Below are positions 23,545 through 29,204 of a stretch of 33,119 bases of DNA, piece after piece (position 1 is the stretch's first letter; the number at the start of each line of letters is the position of its first letter). A program made the position numbers and the translations under genes. Origin of the DNA: a virus; the IMG/VR virus record IMGVR_UViG_3300010430_000300, positions 1 through 33,119 of that record; one strand, written 5' to 3'. The notes below the pieces were generated by a model that worked only from the letters and a program-made list of their open reading frames with translations, searched no databases and was not told the origin of the DNA.

Positions 23545-24168
23545 ATGACAGAGACTCCCTTCCACGTCGTCAATACCGTTGTGCTCTCGCCTCGCGAGAT
23601 CATGATCGGCACCGGCAAACCCGGCCTCGATGAGGTCGAGCTAAAACCCGGATTCGTCACCTGCCGGGGCCACCGCCCCGTATCCGAGCAACACCACGGA
23701 GCCAAGCTAGGCGAGCGGTTCCAAGAGGCTCGGGACTTCTACGTGCAACAGGCCCTTGAGTTCATCGGCGTCGTCGATGAAGCCGAGGTTTCCGAGATCA
23801 AGGCGGCGGTCGCAACCGCTCGCGAGGTCCTGGAGCCCGCCTTCGGGCCGCTGATCGTCATTGCCGAGAAGGACGGGCTAGGCCTGTGCTTCCCCGAGTA
23901 CCAGATCGAAGACGGCTTGATGGAGAACAACCCGATGCGCGGCGCCCGCCCGCTCGTCTGGGACTCGGGCTACGTGCTGGAGAATCCCGACGCGGCGGAC
24001 GAGATCGGCTCGACGATTGCCGCAGACCTCATCGATCGGGGCATCGCGGTTCCGGGTCCTCTGACGGTGAAGCTGCGGGCCGATCTTCGCAAGAAGAATC
24101 AAGAGCTTCTGGCGGCTCAGTTGGCTCCGAAGCTGGCGAACCTTTCCGAGATCCCCGTCCTGGGGTGA
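23545..24168 (+). CDS. Unknown protein, end of the rightward late operon
   Basis: A 207-residue protein if started at ATG 23545, with AGGGAG at about 23528; GTG 23515 would add ten residues and overlap the previous stop as GTGA. Mixed strands and helices (FHVVNTVVLSPREIMIGTGK, RFQEARDFYVQQALEFIGV), a central region LIVIAEKDGLGLCFPEYQIE and a C-terminal helix (KLRADLRKKNQELLAAQLAP). No recognised domain. It ends in a convergent junction with the leftward operon, next to a terminator-like inverted repeat. Confidence 0.65.
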   Translation: MTETPFHVVNTVVLSPREIMIGTGKPGLDEVELKPGFVTCRGHRPVSEQHHGAKLGERFQEARDFYVQQALEFIGVVDEAEVSEIKAAVATAREVLEPAFGPLIVIAEKDGLGLCFPEYQIEDGLMENNPMRGARPLVWDSGYVLENPDAADEIGSTIAADLIDRGIAVPGPLTVKLRADLRKKNQELLAAQLAPKLANLSEIPVLG

Positions 24169-24262
24169 CCTCGTAGGTTCGGACCTCCCCATCCTCATCG
24201 ACCACGAAAACGCTCTCGGCGCTTCCGACCTTCATTCGGACCAGCGTCGGGGGCGTTTTCAT
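24029..24262 (-). CDS. Possible small protein at the convergent junction
   Basis: A 77-residue leftward frame whose ATG overlaps the stop of the RHH gene as AATGA, suggesting coupling. The first 35 residues read naturally (LVRMKVGSAESVFVVDEDGE, a beta-hairpin-like pattern). The second half lies opposite the 3' end of the rightward gene at 23545-24168 and looks like low-complexity Pro/Glu/Ser text, as antisense shadows often do. Its start is also inside an inverted repeat that may be a terminator. Real but short, or spurious; both remain open. Confidence 0.35.
   Translation of the reverse strand: MKTPPTLVRMKVGSAESVFVVDEDGEVRTYEVTPGRGSRKGSPASEPTEPPEALDSSCEDRPAASPSEDPEPRCPDR
24206..24260. terminator. 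Bidirectional terminator-like inverted repeat
   Basis: GAAAACGC at 24206-24213 pairs perfectly with GCGTTTTC at 24253-24260, and inside it CCGAC at 24225-24229 pairs with GTCGG at 24246-24250. Both strands thus end the stem in a TTTT-containing arm, as in two-way terminators between converging genes. It sits between the ends of the rightward late operon and the leftward regulator operon. Confidence 0.5.
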
Positions 24263-24582
24263 TTGCCCGCCGCTGCTCGTAGGACGCCGCGCAGTCGCTT
24301 GTCGCCAGCCCGCAGCACCCGTAGAAGCTCCTCGACCAGCGCGCGCTCAGGGCCGCTCGTGACGGCCACGGATCGGGCGGACCTCCCGTGGCTCAAACTC
24401 GTCAACATCGCGCGGGCGTCGGTCATGCGATCCGGGGGGATCAACTCGTAGAGTTCGGCGGCCTCGCGCATCATCGCGTCTACCGTAGTGCCGCGCTCTT
24501 CGGCTAGAGCCGTCCAGTGCTCCGCCTCCTCGACCGTGCCTCGGAAGAAAATGCGGCGGGGGTTCTCGGAAACTTTGGTCAT
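24259..24582 (-). CDS. Ribbon-helix-helix regulator (second leftward RHH protein)
   Basis: A 107-residue protein starting at ATG 24582, five bases after the stop of the upstream leftward gene. A start 26 codons further upstream would overlap that gene and is not preferred. NPRRIFFRGTVEEAEHWTAL gives a beta strand and first helix, followed by AEERGTTVDAMMREAAELYE, a typical RHH/CopG second helix. The C-terminal part is helical and basic (ERALVEELLRVLRAGDKRLR). It may bind DNA as a repressor or as the antitoxin of an unseen toxin; no toxin gene is adjacent. Confidence 0.6.
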   Translation of the reverse strand: MTKVSENPRRIFFRGTVEEAEHWTALAEERGTTVDAMMREAAELYELIPPDRMTDARAMLTSLSHGRSARSVAVTSGPERALVEELLRVLRAGDKRLRGVLRAAAGK

Positions 24583-24587
24583 TGCTC

Positions 24588-25058
24588 TCAGTGGCCCTCG
24601 ATCTTTTCGAGCTTGTATTTGGTTGTTGCGTCCTGGAGGATGGCGGCCTCGAATGCCCAAACCTCCCCGGCTGCCAGCCCACTCACGTTGGCGAAGGCGG
24701 TCCCAACCTTCTCATCGGCGTCGTTCAAGAGCGTAAAGGTGACGCTGACATAGCTCTTATCCTCGCCCGAAGTATTCCGAATTCTCCCGACGATGAGGCG
24801 ATTTCCGAACTGGCCTAGCTTGGATGAGCGCTCCAGTAGCTCAAATTCGGCGGCTTTCGCCGCAGCTAGTCGCTTTGCTTCAGCCTTCCTGTCGGCCTGC
24901 TCGTGCCTCTCCTTGAAACGCGCATCTTCCTGCCTAGCCCGCTCAATAGAGGCTCGCCGCTCGGGCGTCGGGCCGAACATTGAGTCCAGCAAGATGACGC
25001 CAACTATAAGCAATAGGGGGACGCCGAGGCATCCACCGACCACGGTTCTGTTTTTCAT
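24588..25058 (-). CDS. Membrane-anchored protein with coiled coil and FxLyD-type domain
   Basis: A 156-residue protein with a TGAGG site nine bases before its ATG. Residues 7-25 form a membrane helix (VVGGCLGVPLLLIVGVILL), 32-75 a charged coiled coil (RRASIERARQEDARFKERHE), and 84-150 a beta domain (NRLIVGRIRNTSGEDKSYVS, FTLLNDADEKVGTAF) matching the FxLyD extracytoplasmic type. It should sit in the inner membrane with the beta domain outside. It is expressed leftward with two RHH regulators, which suggests lysogeny-type expression and a role such as superinfection exclusion. The role is inferred. Confidence 0.65.
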   Translation of the reverse strand: MKNRTVVGGCLGVPLLLIVGVILLDSMFGPTPERRASIERARQEDARFKERHEQADRKAEAKRLAAAKAAEFELLERSSKLGQFGNRLIVGRIRNTSGEDKSYVSVTFTLLNDADEKVGTAFANVSGLAAGEVWAFEAAILQDATTKYKLEKIEGH

Positions 25059-25129
25059 GAAAATAGCCTCAAAATCCCTCTAGATTTTACTGAAATGAAG
25101 CTCGTTTCTCGTTGAAAATGTGGACCTTC

Positions 25130-25158
25130 TTGCAATACGGGGGCGCTTGCTGTATAAC
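25130..25158 (+). promoter_or_regulatory. Rightward sigma70-like promoter inside the leftward operon
   Basis: TTGCAA at 25130-25135 and TATAAC at 25153-25158 are 17 bases apart. A transcript from here would run right, through a small ORF at 25270 and antisense to the first RHH gene (25328-25669). It could make an antisense RNA or an alternative early transcript. A weaker leftward match (TAATTG, 17 bases, TATACA) overlaps the same place on the other strand. Confidence 0.4.
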
Positions 25159-25214
25159 CCTGACCGAGGCTCGCAATTAGGCGAACCCCCGCAGAAACCC
25201 CTGGATTTTTCAGG

Positions 25215-25231
25215 CGCGCACTGCGCGCCAC
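25215..25231. repeat. Perfect GC hairpin in the noncoding gap
   Basis: GGCGCGC and GCGCGCC surround the three-base loop ACT. It lies in the gap (25059-25269) between the membrane-protein gene and the first RHH gene. No T run follows on either strand, so it is more likely a regulatory or RNA structure than a terminator. Apart from the promoter and this hairpin I see nothing else in the gap. Confidence 0.4.
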
Positions 25232-25269
25232 TCCTTGTCCCCCAGGAGAAGTAGCCGAGGAGGGATGGG

Positions 25270-25440
25270 ATGGATTCATCATTTCGCAGAGAGCAATTCC
25301 GCGCTATTCGTATCGCCGTGAGGGCCATCAGGGTTCTCCTCCAGGATCTCGAACGACAGATTCGATCGCTCGAACGAGGACAAGCGCGTCCTTCCTGCGA
25401 GCCGGAGAAGCTGAACGGAGCGCACTCAGGACGGACCTGA
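25270..25440 (+). CDS. Possible 56-residue rightward protein antisense to the RHH gene
   Basis: ATG 25270 has a strong GGAGGG site just upstream and lies about 105 bases after the 25130 promoter. The product is basic and helical (MDSSFRREQFRAIRIAVRAI, then VLLQDLERQIRSLERGQ). From 25328 it runs opposite the 3' end of the first RHH gene, so part of it could be a shadow frame. The promoter and ribosome-binding site make it worth listing. Confidence 0.3.
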   Translation: MDSSFRREQFRAIRIAVRAIRVLLQDLERQIRSLERGQARPSCEPEKLNGAHSGRT

Positions 25441-25669
25441 TAACCCTTTCCTCTTCGTTTGATTTCGGACTCCACTCGTCGTCCTCGGGCGGCTCCGGGG
25501 CCGGTGCGTCCGGGTCCACGGACTTGATGTAGTCCCGAAACGCTCGCTCGCATAGCGAGTCCCATGAGCGCACCTGCGCCCTGCGCTTCTTCTGTTCATG
25601 GAGGAAGTCGCTCACCGCCGCGTGGGTAGTGGGGCGCAGGCGTATTGTTGTCCGGATCTTTTCCGCCAA
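25328..25669 (-). CDS. Ribbon-helix-helix regulator (first leftward RHH protein, divergent switch)
   Basis: A 113-residue protein from TTG 25669. KIRTTIRLRPTTHAAVSDFL gives the DNA-contacting strand and first helix, and RSWDSLCERAFRDYI the second helix of an RHH fold. A Pro/Glu/Asp linker (PDAPAPEPPEDDEW) joins a helical C-terminal domain (RVIRSVLSALRSASPARRKD) that may drive oligomerisation. It is transcribed away from the rightward early operon, whose first gene is another RHH protein, across a region with inverted repeats. By analogy with CI/Cro pairs it may repress the early promoter. No clear leftward promoter was found. Confidence 0.68.
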   Translation of the reverse strand: MAEKIRTTIRLRPTTHAAVSDFLHEQKKRRAQVRSWDSLCERAFRDYIKSVDPDAPAPEPPEDDEWSPKSNEEERVIRSVLSALRSASPARRKDALVLVRAIESVVRDPGGEP

Positions 25670-25682
25670 GGCAAATCTCTAC

Positions 25683-25711
25683 TTGACTCTCTTGCTGTCG
25701 CAGTGTAATGT
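25683..25711 (+). promoter_or_regulatory. Rightward early promoter overlapping operator repeats
   Basis: TTGACT at 25683-25688 and TAATGT at 25706-25711 with exactly 17 bases between. The -10 lies within the repeat element at 25696-25711, so a bound regulator would block RNA polymerase. The transcript would start near 25717 and carry the third RHH gene and the early operon. Confidence 0.6.
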
Positions 25712-25745
25712 AGTCATGACAGCAATCCGCTGCGACAACATTACA
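25696..25745. repeat. Operator-like split inverted repeats between divergent RHH genes
   Basis: TGTCGCAG (25696-25703) followed by TGTAATGT (25704-25711) reappear as their reverse complements CTGCGACA (25730-25737) and ACATTACA (25738-25745), each half inverted in place rather than as one long palindrome. Between them lies the palindrome GTCATGAC (25713-25720). Arrays of short half-sites fit binding of RHH dimers side by side. The array overlaps the rightward -10. Confidence 0.6.
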
Positions 25746-25766
25746 GCCCGCAAGGACCGAGAGAGT

Positions 25767-25937
25767 ATGCCACAGAAGCCGCGTCGAATCACTACACGCA
25801 TGAACGAGGACCTGTCCAATCGGGTCCGAGCTTTCCTCTACCGAACAGGGCAGCGAGACACCGACCTCCAGGACGTTGTAGACGAGGCCGTTGAGCGCTG
25901 GCTGAAGGATGCACGGGAAGCAAGGAAGGCCGCCTAA
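25767..25937 (+). CDS. Ribbon-helix-helix regulator heading the early operon (Cro-like position)
   Basis: A 56-residue protein from ATG 25767 with AAGGA ten bases upstream. PRRITTRMNEDLSNRVRAFL gives strand and first helix, DLQDVVDEAVERWLK the second helix: a minimal Arc/CopG-type RHH protein. An in-frame ATG at 25716 would lie at the predicted transcription start and lacks a ribosome-binding site, so the shorter form is preferred, though a leaderless 73-residue form is possible. It opens the rightward early operon opposite another RHH gene and likely binds the same operator. Confidence 0.7.
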   Translation: MPQKPRRITTRMNEDLSNRVRAFLYRTGQRDTDLQDVVDEAVERWLKDAREARKAA

Positions 25938-25939
25938 CC

Positions 25940-26380
25940 ATGCGTAAACCTTGCCACAGATCCGAGTCCGCATCTACGGGGGAAACCCGCCCTGTTTTTG
26001 ACGCCGACCGCGTTCTACGCGAGCGCTGCCAGGCCATGCGCCTGGATTACGAGGAATGGAAGCAAGCCGAGAGCGGCTCACGGGCCGAGCTTGCGGACAT
26101 CCTCTCGGAACTCTCCGAGCGCCGGGTGACCGAGCGGTCCTTGGAGAAATGGCTTTCCCCCCGTAGCAATCGACCGATGCCCCCCTGGTGTGAGTCGGCC
26201 TGGTGCACGGCGACCCGCTCGACGCGAATCAAGAACGTTGACGCGGGTCGCCTCGGGGGCCGGTTCGTCGGGCCTGACGACGTGCGGCTGATCGAACTCG
26301 GAAAGGCTGACTTGCAGGCCTACGCCTGGGGCCAGCGGCACAGGAAGATGCGCGACGAGCTTGGGCTGGAGGCAGCGTGA
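25940..26380 (+). CDS. Probable HTH-type phage regulator
   Basis: A 146-residue protein starting two bases after the RHH gene. The middle (ELADILSELSERRVTERSLE, KWLSPRSNRPMPPWCESAWC) reads as a helix-turn-helix of the kind in which a helix ends in KWL/RWL and a Pro-rich loop precedes a Trp-helix. The C-terminus DVRLIELGKADLQAYAWGQ is helical. It may regulate early transcription. No named family recognised. Confidence 0.55.
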   Translation: MRKPCHRSESASTGETRPVFDADRVLRERCQAMRLDYEEWKQAESGSRAELADILSELSERRVTERSLEKWLSPRSNRPMPPWCESAWCTATRSTRIKNVDAGRLGGRFVGPDDVRLIELGKADLQAYAWGQRHRKMRDELGLEAA

Positions 26381-26676
26381 ACGCGCTACGCACTCCCGAG
26401 CGCGTCGAGGCGGCTGTCTCGGAGGCCCTGGACCGTCTCGGCGATGACGACAAGCTCCGTGAGCAGCTTTCCATGCTCTGGGGGCGCCTGGTCGCCGACG
26501 TAGAGCTTAAGGCTCACCGCGCGAGAGTCGAGGCGGACGTACGGGCGCGGTTCCGCGTCACTCGTCGAGACCTTGACGACCGCCCCGATTCCGATGCATG
26601 GCCGGGAGAGAACGAGCCGCACGGATTCCACCTGACCGATATGCCATGCGGGCCGTACGACAGGGGGCCGCAGTAA
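26377..26676 (+). CDS. Unknown small protein
   Basis: A 99-residue protein from GTG 26377, overlapping the previous stop as GTGA. Helical and charged (RVEAAVSEALDRLGDDDKLR, VELKAHRARVEADVRARFRV), ending in a loose Pro/Gly/His-rich tail. The stop overlaps the start of the 24-residue ORF as TAATG. Function unknown. Confidence 0.6.
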   Translation: MNALRTPERVEAAVSEALDRLGDDDKLREQLSMLWGRLVADVELKAHRARVEADVRARFRVTRRDLDDRPDSDAWPGENEPHGFHLTDMPCGPYDRGPQ

Positions 26677-26750
26677 TGAACCTCCTAGTTTTCCTCGCCA
26701 TCTTGGCTATCTGCCTCGCGGACAGAGCCTACCAGAGGTCCGCACGATGA
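26676..26750 (+). CDS. 24-residue membrane microprotein
   Basis: ATG 26676 shares a base with the previous stop (TAATG), and its TGA at 26748-26750 overlaps the next ATG (ATGA). The peptide MNLLVFLAILAICLADRAY is hydrophobic for 15 residues and ends in a short basic tail (QRSAR). Exact coupling on both sides makes translation likely, and the peptide would be a single-helix membrane protein, like many recently noticed phage microproteins. Could also serve only to keep ribosomes moving. Confidence 0.5.
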   Translation: MNLLVFLAILAICLADRAYQRSAR

Positions 26751-26971
26751 GCGCCCCGAACTGGAAGCCCGAAGTAGATCGGGCGATTCGAGCCCACTAC
26801 TACGGAGAGATCCAAGACGAACTCTTGGCGGTCGTGTTGCCGGTCGCGGATCTGGTCGCCTTAACGGACGGCGTGGGCGTCGTAGAGATCCCCGACGCGG
26901 CGGCAGTCGCGGCTTGTGATCTGGTCGAGCTAGAGACGGGTGGGATTGACGGATTTGCGAGGGCTGAATGA
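26747..26971 (+). CDS. Unknown small acidic protein
   Basis: A 74-residue protein whose ATG overlaps the microprotein stop. Helical start (KPEVDRAIRAHYYGEIQDEL), hydrophobic middle (LLAVVLPVADLVALTDGVG) and acidic end. The stop overlaps the next ATG as ATGA. Function unknown. Confidence 0.6.
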   Translation: MSAPNWKPEVDRAIRAHYYGEIQDELLAVVLPVADLVALTDGVGVVEIPDAAAVAACDLVELETGGIDGFARAE

Positions 26972-27375
26972 GCACCGTAGTCGAATTCAAACCCCCGACC
27001 GCGATCGAGGAAGAGGCCGAGGACTTGATCGCTCGGGTGGCCGCCATGCGCCTCCCGGTTCGCCAGGCGGACTGCGAATCATTCCCCGGAGACTGGACGT
27101 TCTACGACGAGAACGGGCGGGAGATGACTACGCACCGCGCCTGGTACCGGAAGCGCTGCGGGCTCGTCGGCGAAGCCTACTCGATCAAGCGGCTACGCGC
27201 GGAGAGGCTGTGGGGCTCTGCCGGTCTGGTGGTAACCGCGATCGACGTAGGCGAGTGCTGGCTCCCGGAGCCGACCGAGAAAGACTGTCAAGCCTGGTGC
27301 GACGTGATCCGCTTGGCGCGGCGGTATTTCGATCAGGACGAGGGCGATGAGCCCTGGGGCGGGGAAGCGGCATGA
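26968..27375 (+). CDS. Unknown early protein
   Basis: A 135-residue acidic protein. N-terminal helix (AIEEEAEDLIARVAAMRLPV), a central aromatic segment (FPGDWTFYDENGREMTTHRA, WYRKRCG) and a C-terminal helix (CQAWCDVIRLARRYFDQDEG). Coupled on both sides (ATGA). Part of the early operon; the family is not recognised. Confidence 0.65.
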   Translation: MSTVVEFKPPTAIEEEAEDLIARVAAMRLPVRQADCESFPGDWTFYDENGREMTTHRAWYRKRCGLVGEAYSIKRLRAERLWGSAGLVVTAIDVGECWLPEPTEKDCQAWCDVIRLARRYFDQDEGDEPWGGEAA

Positions 27376-27548
27376 AGCGCCCACCAGCCCCACACCTAGC
27401 CTGCCAGCGCATCCGCTGGGCGCGCGAGGGCGGGAAGGACCCGTTTCTCAGCCGCAAGAACAAGGCCCCCAAGCACACGGAGCCGGGCCGGGGATTTGTC
27501 AAGGCTGAACTCGGGAAGAACGCCCGTAAGTGGATGGAGTCTCTATGA
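27372..27548 (+). CDS. Small basic protein (58 residues)
   Basis: ATG 27372 overlaps the previous stop as ATGA, and TGA 27546-27548 overlaps the next ATG the same way. The product is strongly basic (CQRIRWAREGGKDPFLSRKN, KAPKHTEPGRGFVKAELGKN) with no hydrophobic segment; it may bind nucleic acid. Function unknown. Confidence 0.6.
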   Translation: MKRPPAPHLACQRIRWAREGGKDPFLSRKNKAPKHTEPGRGFVKAELGKNARKWMESL

Positions 27549-27814
27549 GCGCCCTTCGCCAAGTCTGCGACCTTCGCCCCCCGTCTGGCGAGATCGTTTC
27601 TCAATCTGTGCGCGAGCGGATGTACCGGAAGCTCAGCCGCCAGACAGAGGCCGATAGAGCCGCCCTGCGGCGCTTGGACGTAGAGGCGCGAGCAATGGAG
27701 CGGCAGGAGCGAGAGAGGGCCTACAAGGCCTCCAGGAGCGCGGATCAGATCCGCGAGACGACCCTCCGGTTCTACCGGATGCGGGATTGGCTGAGAGCGC
27801 GAGGAGCGAAGTGA
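27545..27814 (+). CDS. Basic helical protein, unknown
   Basis: An 89-residue protein from ATG 27545 (ATGA overlap); a start five codons upstream is possible but breaks the overlap pattern. Long charged helix (ADRAALRRLDVEARAMERQE, RERAYKASRSADQIRETTLR) typical of coiled-coil or nucleic-acid-binding accessory proteins. It immediately precedes the replication gene. Confidence 0.6.
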   Translation: MSALRQVCDLRPPSGEIVSQSVRERMYRKLSRQTEADRAALRRLDVEARAMERQERERAYKASRSADQIRETTLRFYRMRDWLRARGAK

Positions 27815-28626
27815 GCAAGGCCCCCCAAGGAATGATGTGGTACCCGGAGGCGTGGCTCTCCTCCCCCGACGTGATGGTCATGTCTCCCGAGGCGCGATCG
27901 GGGTACTTCGACATCCTCTGCGCCATGTGGTTAGCCGGTGGGCGGCTCAAAAACGACGACAAAACCCTCCAACTTTTGTCGCGTTTAGATCGAAAAACTT
28001 GGCGAAAGGTTCGCGATTCAATCGTTAGTAAACTTCACGAAACGGAGGACGGTTTTGTCCAGCAATCGCGCCTTTCTGAGGAGTTCGCAAGGACCGAAAA
28101 ACTCCTAAGCGATAGAAAAGAAGCAGGTAAGGCCGGAGCCAAGAAGCGATGGGGTGGCGGTAGGCCCAATGGCAAAGCTAATGGCAAAGCTAATGGCGGT
28201 GCTATCGATTTGCCACCCGGTTTGCCAATACAAACCGAAACCGAAACCGAAACAAGAGAGAGAGGAAGACCTCTCTCTACCCCCCCAAACCCCCCTGTCG
28301 GGGGGCCGGATGAATGCAGGCGGATCTGGGATCAGATCCGAGTGGCGTACCCGAATGGACACAACCCCAAACCGGCCCTGGCCGCTCAGGCGTTCTTCGG
28401 TCGAATGATGGCCTTGGGTGGCGGGCGGGAGCCCGAGGAGTGGGCCGCTCAAGCGCTCGCCGACCTTAAGGCGAAATGGCTACCGGCGTGGAAGGCGGGG
28501 CGGATGGTTCCCGATCTCCACACCTGGGCTCGGGACTACGACCCTGATGCGGATATCTCACCGCCCAACGCCGAGGGTGATGAAAAACTCAGCCGCGCTC
28601 TACGGGCTGCCGGGGAGGCCGCCTAA
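27811..28626 (+). CDS. Replication protein, DUF1376-like N-terminus (initiator candidate)
   Basis: A 271-residue protein from GTG 27811, overlapping the previous stop as GTGA. Residues 8-60 (MMWYPEAWLSSPDVMVMSPE, YFDILCAMWLAGGRLKNDDK) match the DUF1376-type start found in phage replication proteins, a winged-helix-like domain. A linker with NGKANGKANGGA and ETETET repeats follows, then a C-terminal helical domain (WAAQALADLKAKWLPAWKAG) with a DYDPDADISP end. The gene body has lower GC and repeats between 28168 and 28305 that could form an origin, as in lambda O. Early position, before an annealase and nuclease, supports replication. Confidence 0.68.
   Translation: MSKAPQGMMWYPEAWLSSPDVMVMSPEARSGYFDILCAMWLAGGRLKNDDKTLQLLSRLDRKTWRKVRDSIVSKLHETEDGFVQQSRLSEEFARTEKLLSDRKEAGKAGAKKRWGGGRPNGKANGKANGGAIDLPPGLPIQTETETETRERGRPLSTPPNPPVGGPDECRRIWDQIRVAYPNGHNPKPALAAQAFFGRMMALGGGREPEEWAAQALADLKAKWLPAWKAGRMVPDLHTWARDYDPDADISPPNAEGDEKLSRALRAAGEAA
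28168..28305 (+). repeat. Possible origin region: iteron-like repeats and hairpins inside the replication gene
   Basis: Three 12-bp units of AATGGCAAAGCT type at 28168-28203 (the last diverged) contain TGGCAAA at 28170 and 28182; its reverse complement TTTGCCA occurs at 28209 and 28221, again 12 bases apart. A CCGAAA triple repeat (about 28235-28252) follows, then a perfect 9-bp hairpin (AGAGAGAGG at 28257, CCTCTCTCT at 28270) and a C6/G6 hairpin (28290-28305). Confidence 0.45.
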
Positions 28627-29198
28627 TGCAACCCGATATCCACGTCTGCCTGGAGCAGGTAGGGCGCTTCGCTTGCCTCGACGGCTACTACCGGCAAGAA
28701 GAGCAGCGGGTCGAACTTGCTCGCGCCCTGAGGGCGGCTGCGAGGTCCGAAGCCCACGCTAAGGCGATCGTTGACGAAGTGATACATAGCGAGACGAGAT
28801 GCCCGAAGCCAGCCCATTTCTACGGGCTGAACCAAGCTCAGCCGGGCGCCGACGAGGGGCCGCTGTGCAAGCTCTGCGGCGGCACGAGGCCATCGGATCG
28901 CAAGATCACCTGGCCCTACTTGGTGACCGCTCGCGACGGGCGGGAGATCGAGCGGAAGCGGATGCCGCTAAAGCCCGCCGAGATCGTCGTTGACGGCGAG
29001 GCTGTAGGGGCGGAGTCGGACCTGTACTGCTACGCGGTCGAGAGGGCCGCGCGGAAGTTTAAGGACGCATGGTTTGACCGCGTCGAGAAGGCGCAAAAGA
29101 TTCCGCCCGAGCATGTGCGCGGGCGGTTGGGGCAAGCGTGGTACGAGGTCCAGGAGCCTTGCCCGCGATGCTCCCCGAATGACAGGAACGGAGGATAG
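28626..29198 (+). CDS. Zinc-binding early protein, unknown
   Basis: A 190-residue protein whose ATG overlaps the replication gene stop (TAATG). LCKLCGG at about 80-86 and EPCPRCS near 178 supply two Cys-X2-Cys pairs. N-terminal helices (ALRAAARSEAHAKAIVDEVI) and a C-terminal helix (YAVERAARKFKDAWFDRVE) frame them. It could be a replication partner such as a helicase loader or primase-like accessory, but no enzymatic motif is seen. Confidence 0.65.
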   Translation: MQPDIHVCLEQVGRFACLDGYYRQEEQRVELARALRAAARSEAHAKAIVDEVIHSETRCPKPAHFYGLNQAQPGADEGPLCKLCGGTRPSDRKITWPYLVTARDGREIERKRMPLKPAEIVVDGEAVGAESDLYCYAVERAARKFKDAWFDRVEKAQKIPPEHVRGRLGQAWYEVQEPCPRCSPNDRNGG

Positions 29199-29204
29199 AC
29201 CGGA

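Noticed and set aside
25055-25282. Leftward 75-residue frame between the RHH and FxLyD genes
   Set aside because: No ribosome-binding site that is better than chance, no recognisable pattern, and it spans the promoter-like and hairpin elements.
25080-25565. Leftward 161-residue frame overlapping the RHH gene and the noncoding gap
   Set aside because: It overlaps the RHH gene in another frame on the same strand, has Arg/Ser-rich text without domains, and crosses the promoter and hairpin region.
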